NCBI RefSeq assembly: GCF_001649575.2
Contig: NC_051441.1
Location: 11,536,306-11,600,305, forward strand
Length of the DNA stretch: 64,000 nucleotides
From: Kryptolebias marmoratus
Lineage: Eukaryota; Chordata; Actinopteri; Cyprinodontiformes; Rivulidae
Direction of reading: 5' to 3'
Shown piece by piece: positions 1-13,700 of this stretch (positions are counted from its first letter, which is position 1; every line of letters begins with the position of its first letter). A model generated the notes under the pieces. That model was not told the DNA's origin, made no database searches, and saw nothing but the letters and a program-made list of their open reading frames with translations. Made by a program: the position numbers and the translations under genes.

Positions 1-1046
1 GTGACGCTGAGCAAAATCAGAAACCCCGACAAGCACTTATTTCTGTTTAAACAAGTGACCATGCTGCATGACATTTGTTGGATTTCTCTGTGGAAAATAA
101 AACTTATTAAAAAAAAGTTTTATTTATTGAATTAAAATTCAAAACAAAGGTAGATATTTCAGTTACGATGCTAACATTTAGCGACACCACTTTTTTCATT
201 ACGTGGACGAACTTGACTCAATGGAAAGTCAGATTTGTTTTTATCTGCCAAGAATATAATCCAACAAACTCTTCATGATCAGATTTAGACGAGGAGTTAA
301 TGAACGTGAGCTCAATGGGCCCCTTGGCTCTGCAACAGCAAAAAACTACGGGAACAAACATTATTTAATATAATAACAATATTTAAATTATTTGGACTTC
401 ACCTGGTATGTACATTAGATGTTTGAAATCATGCTGGGTAACATATTTACAATGCCAATTGTTTGTAAGATTTAATGCTTGACTCAAAACACTTTTGGGA
501 GGCTTTTCAGTACTGGATTTTACTTAACCAAATTATTTCACTTTTGACATATGAATAACCATTAAATTAAAAAATGAAAGTAGAATTTGGGAACAACCTT
601 TTCATTTTTAGGCTACTTTTTTATTATAATAAAAAAACACCCAACTTGTGAACATATTAACAGCTTGTGATGTGAGCCAAATTTTAACTTATTTTGCTAT
701 AATCTTTCTAGATCTCACCTCCTGCATACTTTTCGACTAGAAGTGAGTTATTTTATTTTGTGAAGTGCATTTCGTTTGTAACATGGATTGTTTTTAAATT
801 TAAAAAAAAATGCAGCTGTTCAGCACTACCTAAAGCATTTAAACGGAACAACAGCTCAATCTGTCACCTTTACCCTTCGACCCTCATGTTTACAATATGT
901 TGTGCTCACAAAACTCTTGTTTCATTTATTACTAAATATTTTCTACACGTGACAACAATTTAAAATAAATTAAACAGCACTGTTTTAAAAAGGTTTTGAA
1001 CGTTTTAATTTGCTGACCTCTAGTTCGCCATTGTGTTGGGTTCTGC
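1..1046. other. AT-rich intergenic DNA, no gene recognised
   Basis: Strongly AT-rich sequence upstream of ndufb10. Open frames here are short, low-complexity and lack splice-compatible neighbours or any family resemblance. No RNA gene or clear repeat was recognised. In human the next gene on this side would be RPL3L, but nothing like it lies inside the window. Confidence 0.6.
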
Positions 1047-1089
1047 TGCGCATGCGTCCTCTAAAATCGAGCCCTACTGCGCATGCGCC
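1047..1089. promoter_or_regulatory. Paired NRF-1 binding sites, ndufb10 promoter
   Basis: TGCGCATGCG at 1047-1056 and TGCGCATGCGCC at 1078-1089 match the nuclear respiratory factor 1 palindrome. They lie 31 bp apart, about three helical turns, and 71-113 bp upstream of the ndufb10 start codon. NRF-1 is an established activator of nuclear genes for oxidative phosphorylation. Occupancy is inferred, not shown. Confidence 0.7.
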
Positions 1090-1159
1090 GCCTGGAAAAG
1101 GAGCTCTCGAGGTCGAATCTGAGGAAGTATTTATTTTAGGAGATAAAAACAAAGCAAAC

Positions 1160-2610
1160 ATGCCTAGAGACTTCGACAAAGATGCATATCCAGAGCCTCC
1201 GCGGCAGACTCCTGTCGTAAAGAAACAAACTGCACTGCCAAACCCGACTACGATTATCACTCAGGTGTATTACTACACCGTGGACTTGCCTGTCACCAAA
1301 TTTAGAGGTAACAGAAGCTAACCATGCTAACGGGATAGCTCTGAAACACAGTTGCTTGCATTGCTTTAATTTGTTTTATTTCATAGTCACTGTAAGCATT
1401 GTGGTGTTGCATTGTCGTGCTAGACGGCCCAGACGCTGTGCTAATGAGTGTTTATCCGCGTTTCAAAGCGTGTCTCGTTGTTTTGTCCAGACACTATTGA
1501 CAGCCTTCGGTCGAAAAACAAGCAGGTCTACTACCACCAGAGGTTCCGTCGAGTTCCTGACCTGACGGAGTGCGAGGAGGGAGATTTCCCCTGCTACTAT
1601 GAGGCAGAGATGCAGTGGAAGAGAGATTAGTGAGTGAAGATCAGCCCTAACCTTTGATTGTGTGTGTTAACACTTAAAATGATCGTTCATTGTACATTAT
1701 TAGAATTATCTTCTGAGACTCCTGTACATGTACACTCAGATGGATGTTTGCAGAGCTGAGAGATCCAGTTCATCCTGTCTAGAAGAGATCCTGAACCGAT
1801 TGGACAGAGATTAAATAAGCATACACTTGGATATAAATGCAAAATCCAAATGTGCCATATATTTTTCTTGAATACGATCAAAAAGTTGCAGCAATCATCT
1901 GCAAACCATAGATCTGATTAAGCATTTAAACCTAATTCTGTATGCTTTTGATGGCACAGCGGCCCAAAGTGTCCAAAATGGTGCTGAAATGACCCAAACT
2001 TTAAATAATAACATCTCATCAGGCACTCCAGTCTTGCCTCACACTGACTCTGGTATTTTCACCTATTTTTTGGCGATTTAAATAAGTTGAATTCAGAGAA
2101 AATCTTCGGTTTGAGGGTGTGACAGAGACGCCTTTCAGGCGAAAGTGAATCTGTGTCAGAAGTCAGCGGATCAGTGGGTTGCTCTCTTCACTTCACAGTA
2201 AGGTGGCTCGGGAGATCGTGAAGGTGATGCAGGAGCGCGTGGGGGCTTGTTACCAGAGAGAGGGGAAAAGCCATGTACAGAACTGCGCCAAGGAGATGCA
2301 GCAGTTCGACGAGGTGGCCAAGAACTTCGAAGTGTGCTGTAAGTCCTGTGCTGCTTGGACACGTCTAAATCTGGCTTTTATTCTTGTCCAATCTACTGTT
2401 GTTTTCTCTTTATTTACACTGATGACTAAATGTAGCAGTGTTAGGAGTTATGTTACTCAGGATGGATGGAAAAGTTGTTTAAATTGACATTTTATTAAAC
2501 CTTTTTTCTGCCTCTTTCCAGACGCAGACCTGGGGGCGCATGCTAGTGCGAGAAAATGTCTGATGAAGCAGAAAGAACGAATGATGGCTGCCCAGGCCCA
2601 GAGTTCTTAA
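1160..2610 (+). CDS. ndufb10: NADH dehydrogenase 1 beta subcomplex subunit 10
   Basis: Accessory subunit (PDSW) of the membrane arm of mitochondrial respiratory complex I. Four coding exons: 1160-1307, 1491-1629, 2199-2338 and 2522-2610, giving 171 residues (human 172). The N-terminus [18 protein letters not shown] parallels the human protein, and the block [20 protein letters not shown] followed by EMQWKRDYK is diagnostic. Conserved cysteines occur in CEEGDFPC, in [13 protein letters not shown] and in the C-terminal ARKC, as expected for a subunit oxidised in the intermembrane space. The frame stays open for 50 codons upstream (an ATG at 1010), but that stretch holds the NRF-1 promoter sites and is not conserved, so the ATG at 1160 is preferred. 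Convergent with rps2, as in human. Confidence 0.97.
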
Positions 2611-2646
2611 AATCAGTTCTCCCTTTGTCCCAATGTACTAATGCAA

Positions 2647-2652
2647 AATAAA
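2647..2652 (+). terminator. Poly(A) signal of ndufb10
   Basis: AATAAA 37 nt after the ndufb10 stop codon, followed by a T-rich run at about 2669-2680. Confidence 0.8.
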
Positions 2653-2976
2653 GTTTGTGATTAACCCCCTTTTTTTTTTATCAGTGTACGTTTACTCTTT
2701 CAAGTTTCTGGGAATAGTTTACATGCAGGTGTTCTAGAGGTATACAACATTTCTTTAAATAAATCTTACCTTCACATTTATATTTGATACAAACCACCTG
2801 AATTAGGTTTATTTTAACTTTTAGGTCAACTAAGAACTGACTGAATCTAAGACTTAGTTAAAATTTAAATCTCTCATGTTATTACACATTGATGTGATTT
2901 ACCACAAATGTTAGGGTAAACCTTTCCCAATTCTAGAGACATTACAAGAAAACACGTCGGGTGGTGTTTCAGAACG

Positions 2977-2982
2977 TTTATT
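2977..2982 (-). terminator. Poly(A) signal of rps2
   Basis: AATAAA on the minus strand, 24 nt after the rps2 stop codon. The very short 3' UTR is typical of ribosomal protein genes. Confidence 0.8.
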
Positions 2983-3005
2983 CAACAATTCTTTGTACAA
3001 AATGT

Positions 3006-4531
<1,526 letters not shown>

Positions 4532-4803
4532 TTATGGGTCAAACAAAATCAAACATTAGGTCAGTGACTAATATATAGGACTTACACATTGATTCCATTC
4601 ACACAAAACAGCGTTGCCACATTAGCGGCTGACATTTTCTCTATAAATACAAATGAACTGTTATAATCTGCTGGCAAATATGAGCAAGGCTACGACAGAG
4701 AACCTTATTATGTTCGTTTAGATGATAAACTAAAGTGTTTAGCTTAACGATGTTAGAGATGAATAAAGATTTAAATCGGAATGAAAACAGGAGCACAGCA
4801 CTT

Positions 4804-4877
4804 ACGTGATCGTTTAAAACAGGAAGAAGACCCGGAAGAGGTTTCCCGAAGTTTTGTTAAACTCTGTTCTCGCGAGA
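4804..4877 (-). promoter_or_regulatory. rps2 5' UTR exon with TOP-like tract and TCTCGCGAGA element
   Basis: On the minus strand the noncoding first exon is inferred to end before the donor at 4803 (GTAAGT). It is preceded by the pyrimidine-rich run CTCTTCCGGGTCTTCTTCC, which resembles a 5' terminal oligopyrimidine start. The palindrome TCTCGCGAGA at 4868-4877 is a recurrent core-promoter element of vertebrate housekeeping genes. The transcription start itself was not determined. Confidence 0.55.
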
Positions 4878-5240
4878 TTTCAGTCAAGAAAACGTGCTCA
4901 CTGTTGCCTCCTATCGACAGCTTTTTGAAAACAATTTACAGTAATTTTGATTTATTTGGGGTAAATATTAAGTATGAAACACGACTTGTGTCATCATAAT
5001 CATTATTATTATTATTGTTGTTATTTTTATTATTATTAGTAGTAGTAGTATTGAAACGATTTAGTCTGGTTAAAACTTGTGACAACTGCAAAAGGAACCA
5101 TTCTATTTGAAAGACATGCTCTTTAAAAATAAAAATTTTAAGTATATTTTAGTGTATTATTTAATAACTTCTGTCACTTGTGAATGAGTTTACTGCCCAC
5201 CCCTCTTTCAAATCAAAGCAAAGCACGTAAGGTTAAATAT
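4878..5240. other. Intergenic, rps2 promoter side to rnf151 3' end
   Basis: AT-rich spacer with an ATT/ATTATT run near 4999-5050. No gene recognised. Confidence 0.5.
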
Positions 5241-5246
5241 TTTATT
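5241..5246 (-). terminator. Poly(A) signal of rnf151
   Basis: AATAAA on the minus strand, 135 nt beyond the rnf151 stop codon. Confidence 0.6.
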
Positions 5247-5380
5247 TACAAGATAAATAAATCTTCAGTACACCTGTGCTAAAGAGTCACTTATTTTAAG
5301 CCAGTCCCCACACAAATCTTCAGAAAATAAACACAAGCAAAAACACAAGCGTAGCCAATAAGCAGCAGCATTGTTCTTCT

Positions 5381-7171
5381 TTAATTGTTGCTGCTGCTAC
5401 TTGGAGTCCCACCAGAGCTGCCGCTGCTTTCTCCAAGGTCCTCCTCCTCCACCACCTCATGTAAATCATCCATCACCTCCAGGCTCTCACAGATGAGCCT
5501 AATCTGCCTCTTCATGTGGGCCATGGTGCTTTGCATCCTTCTCATCTTCCTCTGTAAGGCAATGGCAATGGTCCTGTGGTTCCTTTCCCTGCTCTCATAC
5601 TCCTGCCTCAGCTGCTTGTAGCAGTTGTGCTGAGCCTGGGTGTGTTGGGTGAGTATGGTCCCGCAGCCCATGTGGCAGGGCTGGCGCCAGTGCTCACAGT
5701 GGCGTGCATGGGTGTCCAGGTCCCTGCGGAGAAGCTGCGCCCGGCAGCCCTGGTACGGGCAAGGGATGAGCTCGTACAGGCAGCTCATGCTGTGGCAGTA
5801 CTGCTCTGAGAGGGGGAAGGTCTCTGCACAGCCACGGATCTCATTTTTACACTGCGAGAAACACAGACAAGTCAGACTAAATAAGTAATCATAATCAAAA
5901 GGAATGATATTATTCGATTACCTAAATCAGTGGAACAAGATAAACACTTTTCAATTTTTTTTAGTTGATTTATCCTATTTCATGTCAACTAAATGCAAAG
6001 AATGAAACTGTAAATTAAACACCTTGAAGTTTTAACTGTTGACTTTTGCCCATTTTTAGTTATTGACCAGTGTTTCAAAGTTTAAAGATTAAAAATAAAA
6101 GTGAAAAGTAGTCATTGAAAATAACCATTACAGCCTCACCTTTAAAGAGCCAATATAAAATATGAGAATTTACAAACATGCCAGAAATATACAAGCTGAC
6201 AATGAACACAAAGCAAGGAGCAGTTTCAAGCCAGTCATTCTGTTTAGGTGTAATAAAAAAAAATGTGTTTCCTACCTTGATCTTCATGCGCCCAATAGAT
6301 TTACTCAGTTTGAACATGACAAAGATCAAGTTTGGGTTAACGGGCTTCCTGCAGCAGGGGCAGGTCTCCTGTCTGCACAGAATTAACACTAATCAGTCCT
6401 TATTTCTTCACTTCAGAGACACATTATATTTATTTTTTTCAACAGCTGTTTGACATTTGATCCTGTTACATTGATCAGACGAACTCAAGACCTTTTTAGC
6501 CACTGTAAGATGCATTTCTTGCAGAAGATGTGGTGGCATGCACTTCTCACTGGACACTTGAGGACCCCTTGACAAATGGTGCAGATCAGATCATAGTCTG
6601 GTGGGTCCACGAACAGCTCCACATCATAGCCCCCACTCTGCGTCGACACGTCTGGGTCTGCCTAAATATAAAGCCAGTGTTATTCTGGGACACCATTGTC
6701 TTAAATCAGATTAAATTAGAGAGAGAGAGAGACTACAGAGCAGAGTGGTGGTAAATGAAGAGGGCAGACTGTTACGCTTCATATATCCAGATGTGAATGT
6801 TCTCACAGCCGTCATCCCTGCTGCCTACAACTATTTTCAGCATAAAAGGGGACAGACAACAAAACAGAATTGTTCTGGAAAGTCACATGACTGATCACAT
6901 GATTACAAAAAATAAATACTATGCAAAATTGCCTTTTTAAGCTTTCTTTCTTTTTCCTAAAATAAACACAGAATGCTTGCAAGTGTTTGAAATCATCCTC
7001 GAGTTGACTTTTTATCCATTCAAATGAGTAGCCCAATAAAAATAAACTACTCATAAATAGATACTTCAGAGCAAAAGATAATCAATTAATAATTTATTTA
7101 AAAATATTAATAAATGTCTTAAATGGTATATTTGTAGATTAAATAAATGAAAAGAGCTGTCCTCTCACCAT
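5381..7171 (-). CDS. rnf151: RING finger protein 151, E3 ubiquitin ligase
   Basis: Predicted RING/TRAF-type zinc-finger E3 ligase; the mammalian protein is testis-enriched. Coding exons in transcription order: 7171-7169 (only the ATG), 6661-6492, 6372-6276 and 5851-5381, giving 246 residues (human 245). The C3HC4 RING spans residues 28-68, starting [12 protein letters not shown] and containing CHHIFCKKC and CPCC. TRAF-type fingers follow ([20 protein letters not shown]), then a coiled region and an acidic, serine-rich tail. The start codon sits alone at the end of exon 1 before GTGAGA, and exon 2 begins GCAGACCCA in phase. Identity rests on the domain order and on its position between rps2 and tbl3, as in human. 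The related RNF41/NRDP1 family is the alternative but fits the synteny less well. Confidence 0.88.
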
Positions 7172-7793
7172 GATAATCCTCTTCCCTCAGCCTGTTTCCA
7201 TCCCCGCCGCTGCTTTACTCCATATCGATCGCCTCACATGTCACACACTGAACACACACCCTCGTTATCAATACAGCACACATTCACACACGCACACACA
7301 TGAATATTCCTGACAAAACGTGAAGGAAGGTGCGCGCGGACAAATGAAAACAGTAAACTTCCCTTCCCTGCTATTCTAGCACCAAACTCAGGCTTCGGGC
7401 TCTAAAACATGAATAGCTCGCGCTGTTTCTATTGTTCTCATCGAGATAAAACAGTCTAAATTGGAATAATTTAACCCACTGCATTAATTCATTTTACTTT
7501 ATTCGATTTGCCTTTTATTTCCCAGACGTTACAACGCTTTAAACTTTCAGATAACGATAGGTGTGTTTTATCGATTTTTATGTATTTACGTCTGAACATC
7601 TGACCAATCACAGCTCCGTGCGCTTTGATTACGTACAACAGCTCCGCTCGAATGACGTACAATATGCGCGACTCCGCTAGAAGCATGCGGGATGGCTGTT
7701 TTGACCGTAGTCAACGTGCGAAATCTGTAAAAAGGGATTTATCTTTCGTGTAGCTGCTAAAATATTTAGAATCGGGTGGTTTTATTGAGCGAA
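7172..7793. promoter_or_regulatory. Divergent rnf151/tbl3 promoter region
   Basis: 622 bp between the start codons of rnf151 (-) and tbl3 (+), the only room for both promoters. It contains a CCAAT box near 7602 and two TACGTAC-type repeats near 7630 and 7656. No TATA box is obvious. Confidence 0.5.
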
Positions 7794-10700
7794 ATGGCAA
7801 ATATAAATCTGCAGTTTAAAACAAAGTAAGTCTGCGCTTCACGGGTTTTGTTACCTTAGAACAAGCTGGGCTGAAAACTAAGCATCTGATGCCTTTTCCT
7901 CTTCTTTGCAGTTACGCTGTTTCCAGCAAGATAGAGCCATTTTACAAAGGAGGGAAGGTGCAGGTGAGTTGTTCGTTTTAACATGTTGAAAGCAGGGGAT
8001 AAATAAAACAAAGTCAAAATACAGTGTGCTAGTTCACCCAAGACTGTATTCAAAGGCATGGTGGGACAAAATGACATAAAATCGCCTGAATGGACCGTTA
8101 ACATCTCCTTTTGTTTGTGTTTTTCAGATTAGCAATGATGAAAAGTACATCTTTTGCACATGTGGATCTCGTGTCAATGTTTTGGAGATCAGCACAGGCA
8201 AGATCATCCACTGTGTGGAGCATGTAAGTTCAGACTGCTGTCATTAGGGGGTTAAAACCTCCTATTATGTCAGTGTTTACTCTTTCAGTTTAAATAATCT
8301 TTGAGTTGGCTCTGCATGGCTTAAATAGCCACAATAACTGGACAAAATTAAGATAAAATTATAGCCAAAGCAAATTACGTTCTGATAACTTATTTTGTGT
8401 ATACTTTTTATTTCTTAATAATTAGCTATGTTATTAGTGATAAAGTCAGTGTTTATCAGAACCTTTTTGGCAAATTTTTGACACTTACTCATGATGGTCT
8501 TTACCATAAAAGACAGAAAAGAGGAAGAAACAACTCAGTGTTGTTCTTTTTACACTGTAAATAATTTCTTATCATATGAATCGTGATGTTGTAAGTATGT
8601 TTTTTTTTAAAGTTATTTTGCCTTGCAGGATGATCAAGAGGACATCACATCATTTTCACTTAGCTGTGATGATGAGGTAAGCGAACCACTGAATCACCAA
8701 AAACCTTGAGGTGTAACTGAAGATGAGGGTTTTTTTTGTAAAACCGTTAACAGTGTTTGTTAACAGTGTTTGTTAACAGTGTTTATTCTGTGTCCAACCT
8801 CAGCTGCTTGTAACAGCCAGCAGAGCTTTGCTGCTGAAGCAGTGGGACTGGAGGCAAGCCAAATGCACTCGCTCCTGGAAGGCCATCCACACGGTTCCTG
8901 TGGCCAGCATGACCTTTGACTCCACCTCCACCCTTCTGGCAACAGGTCAGCGATGACACAGTCTGTAACAAACGCCTGTTTTTTTTTAAAAAACAACATG
9001 GTTCCAGTTTTCTCCTCGTTTCCTCCTGCAGGTGGCTGTGATGGGACGATAAAACTCTGGGATGTGGTGAAGCAGTACTGCACACACAACCTTAAAGGAT
9101 CATCTGGAGTTGTTCAGTAAGTTGTAGTACCTATCAAGGAGGCACAGCTTGTAGTTTAGTTTTTAATTTAATTTAGTTTTTAGCTCCGAGTTGACACTTT
9201 ATTAGATTGTTTCATGTGCTGTGTCGATACAGGTCAATCTTTTGGAGGGGGGGGGTATAACAGAGCAAAAATTTATCAAGTTTCATAAGAAAAACAAGCC
9301 GTTCTTTGTGTGTTTTAGTCTGGTCCAGTTCCACCCAGACATCAAGCGGCTGCAGCTCTTCTCCTCCTCTCTGGACTGTGGCATTCGGATGTGGGACCTG
9401 CGCTCCAGCCAGTGTGTGTGCGTCCTGCAGAGCCACTACAGCGCCGTCACGTCACTCAGCTTCAGCAGCGACAGTAGCACCATGATCAGGTATAGTGCAC
9501 CCATCCACTCTGCAGATTATAAAGCGCAGGGATTAAAGTTTTCAGTCTCTGTGATTGATTTCCATCATTTGGAACGTGGCCAGGATAGATTTCCATCATC
9601 TGTAACTGAGAAGGAAATAAGTGTTTTTTGTTGTTGTTGAGGTCCTGTTAAAGCCGTTTGATCTACTTCTGATACAGGGATTAAAGTGACGCTGCTTTCA
9701 TACGATCAGGGGGTCTTAGGATTAAGTGTAGAAAAGAAATTTCAGTTAAAAGATATATTTTTTTGCTTTAAACCGTGAAATCAACCTGTGGACATTTAGG
9801 ACATTTTTGCATCTTAAAGCTGTGTACTAATGCAGTGATTGCTAAAATGTTCTTTACTTGTAGTTCTGGTAGAGACAAAATCTGTACAGTGTGGGACCTT
9901 AAAACCCGGAAAGCGAAGAGAACTGTTCCGGTTTATGAGGTAAGATTGTGAAAGCCGGATATCTTTTTTTTTAAATGACAGTTATAAGCTTTTGTTAAAA
10001 TGAACTTATGGGTTGTTGCTGCCTTTATTTCCAGGCTGTGGAAGGAGTCGTGGTCCTACCTGAGAATACAGATTTATCTCAGATTGGAGTCAGAACCAAA
10101 GACTTGCATTTCATCACAGCTGGCAGCAAAGGTTTGAGACTCACCCTGCTTCAGCATCTCATTTGTTGTTACTATCAATTTAACTTCTTTTTTCCCCCCT
10201 GAAGGTGTGCTGAGAGTGTGGGAGGCCAGCACTGCTCGCTGTGTTTACACCCAGACCCTTTCATCTACCTCCACCTCTGTCTCTGAGGAAGATGAGGAGA
10301 ACAATCCTCTCAGTCTGACGTACCTTTTTCACCTCCCCACCTCCTCCAGGCTGGCCACGGTCACTGCAGAACACAACATACTCTTCTACCAGCTGCCTGA
10401 ACTCACCACACTGCAGCAAGTGAGTCCCGGGACTAAAACTCTCTTCTAGCTTCATTTGTTTTGTTTTTAATGTGCTGTAAAACGTCTTTTACAGTCTTTA
10501 TAAAAAAGGTTTGGTTGACTGACTGATTGTAAACGACACCACTTTTCTGCCTTTTGCCTCCTGTAGTTTGTGGGGTACAATGACGAGGTGTTGGACGTGA
10601 AGTTCCTGGGTAAAGGGGACACTCACATCGTGGTGGCCACCAACAGCTGCCAGCTGAAAGTGTTCGAGCTGCTCACCAACAGCTGCCAGATCCTCTACGG

Positions 10701-13700
10701 ACACACAGGTGAGTCGTCAGCAGGGGGCAGTATGCGTCTGTGTGAAACACCCTGGACTTGCGTGTTCTTATTTACAGGGAACAGGAGTTTTACTTAACAG
10801 CACTAGTGCTTATGTGTGTTTGTGGTGGACAGAGTTTATTAAATGCTATCAGAGCAGAATTTGTTAAAAATCACCTTATTTAACAGTTGTAAGAAAGTAA
10901 ACTGGGTAATAGAAATCAACAGTCAAAGTCTTCATAACCAGATTTTACAGAGAGGAAGGTGTGTGTGTGTGCGTGTGTGTGCGTGTGTGTGCGTGTGTGA
11001 GAACCAGAATCTAGAATAACCATCTCTGACAGCATCAGGTTTGTGACTTGCTGAGCAGGTCGGATGGAGACGTTTATCTCTGCTGTGTCTTATCTGTTGA
11101 TCTTCCTCAGATACCGTCCTCACTCTGGACGTGTTCAGAAAAGCCTCTCTGTTTGCGAGCTGCGCAAAGGTAAACACAAAACTAAAGTGATGAAACAGAA
11201 ACAAAGATAAACTAAGATTCAGCTGTGGCTGTTTTTAGGAGTTTAACCCATTTTGACACAGCTATAGTTTTCAATAATATTTAAAACTATTTGGTGTGTG
11301 TGTGTGTGTGTATAGGACCGGTCAGTGCATGTGTGGCAGATGGACGATGATAGCGGTCGGGTGAGATGTGTAGCTCAGGGCTCCAGCCACACCAATGCTG
11401 TGGGCTCCATCAGCTGCTCCAGGTAAAGCTCCACTTTCATCTATTTTTTTATTAAAACAAACACAGATGAAGGTTTGGACGGTAAATGTTTAAACAGTGT
11501 GAATAAAGCCTGACTAACTGAGGAACAGCAGTGGATTTATGGGAAGATTTCCTGTTTTTGTTTGTGACCAGGATGAAAGCGTCTTTCATTGTGACCGGCA
11601 GTCAGGACTGTACCCTGAAGGTGTGGGATCTACCCGAAGAACTTTCTGCAACGGGGACAGAAATCCATCAGCTGAGACCCCGCACCACCGAGAAGGCTCA
11701 CGATAAGGTACAGGAGGCTGGAACCACCGAAACACACACACACTGTAAAATGTTGTTAAAACAGCACGAGGCCTTAGTGGTTAGTACTGTTGCCTCACAG
11801 CAAGAAGGTTGTGGGTTCGAGCCCCGGGTTGGACCTGGTTGTCTTGAAAAATAGATCTGTGATCTCAATGGGACTTGCCTGGTTAAATAAAGGTTAAGTA
11901 AAAAAATAAAAACATGTTTATTATTAATGTTTAGCGTGTTTTTTTGGAAAGTTTTTGTTGTTAGATTGAACCTGATGAGGCATCTAACAAATACAGCTCA
12001 TAAAAAGGCAGCGCGTCCTTTTTAAATGGAGACATGGAAGGCTTTTTTTTTAAAAAAATTATAACATTTTGTTGAGAAAATACCCTTGAGCTAAGAAAAA
12101 CAGTGGCTCAGTCGGTTAGCAGTGTTACTTCGCAGCAAGAAGGTCACCGGTTCGACTCCCGGTGGAGTTTGCCCGTTCTCCTGGTGGACCCTTGGGTTCT
12201 GTGTTCCTCCGGTTTTCTTCCACAGTCCAAAAACATGCATGTTGGGTTACATGGCAACCTTGAATTGTCCACATGTCCACCGTCCACATCATGAAATTAA
12301 AACGGGACAAACTGAACCTGTGTTGACTCTGAATTAATGATTTTACTCTCAGATTTGAAACTTTGTCTGTTTTTATATGGAAGTGACTGATCATAGATGC
12401 CTGATGTATTTTTGTCTGACTTCACTCATTCAGAGGTCAAAAGACAGATTCAGTTTCTTATTTAACAAAAGAAAGCATAATTTTAAGTTTACCCACTCCT
12501 TTAGATCGTCTTGTTCTGTGTATTGAAGGTGTGATTATTTTTCTGTTATTCTTAACTTTTTAGTTCTGAAGTTTTCTTCAAAGTTCCCATATCATTAGGG
12601 AAACATTTGTGTGTTTTCTGGTTGAAGTTGAACCCTTAAAATGAAACATTTCTGCGCAGTGAAGCTTATCAGTGGTAAAGAAATCTTGTTCTGTATCTTA
12701 TACAGACTGAAAACAAGCCAGTCATGTAATCAGGAAATGCTGGAAAGTATCAGTCAGTTTCTCGTTCGTTCGATTGTTTTTTTCCTTCAGCAAGATAAAG
12801 GAATAAAAATATTCTCACGTCGCACCTTTTCCTGCTTCACCCACATGTGTTCTGGCATAAGATGCACACAATGGAACAATTTGTTCACCGCCGCTGAGGG
12901 ATTGCTTAACTTTCCTTTTTTGTTTCTCCTGCATCAGATTCCTTCTGAAAATCTGACAGCAGTTCGTAGTAAAACCACAAAAGCTTGAAGTCAGAGGAAT
13001 GTTGAGAATCTGCTTCTGTTGGGGAGAAAATCTCTGCATTCACTCTTTAGGATCGAAGCTGTTTTTATAAATTCCCATAACCTCTTTTTTTTTTTTTGCC
13101 CTTCCTCCAGGACATAAACAGCATCTCGGTGTCTCCTAATGACAAGCTGCTGGCCTCGGGGTCCCAGGACCGCACAGCCAAGCTGTGGTCTCTGTCGGGG
13201 GATGGGAACTTGGGTCTCCTGGGGGTGTTTCGGGGCCACCGGCGTGGGATTTGGGCCGTCTGCTTCTCTCCCATCGATCAGGTCCTGGCCACGTCTTCCG
13301 CAGACGGGACAACGAAGCTGTGGGGCCTGCAGGATTTCAGCTGTCTGAAGGTGGGACGGGTTCTCTGTTGGTCCTTTTCCGGTGCTGGACACTAGTTATA
13401 TTGACTCTGAGTGGTGCTGTTTCTACTTTTATTCTTCTGAAGACGTTCGAGGGCCACGATGCATCGGTTCTTAAAGTCATCTTTGTGAGCCGCGGCACGC
13501 AGCTGCTGACCAGGTAAAAACACTCCCTTCATTAAGAACCGGAAACAGAAGACAAATCTTCGTTTACGTTTGTTGTGCTGTGCTTCACCCTAACCCGAGC
13601 ACACGGCACAGTTCAGGAAACAATTCGAGAAGTTTTATTTGAGGCGCAGCTTTCGTCTCCAGATGTTTGCGCTGCGGTGCAGGCGGACCTGACGTTTTCC

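Noticed and set aside
1010..1159. Upstream in-frame extension of ndufb10
   Set aside because: It overlaps the NRF-1 promoter sites, is not conserved in the family, and the ATG at 1160 gives the expected length.
5385..5888. Plus-strand leucine-rich open frames opposite rnf151
   Set aside because: Antisense shadows of the last rnf151 exon.
12100..12180. Functional tRNA gene
   Set aside because: A- and B-box-like motifs exist, but the body does not fold as a tRNA cloverleaf and continues into a dispersed repeat, so it is a tRNA-derived element.
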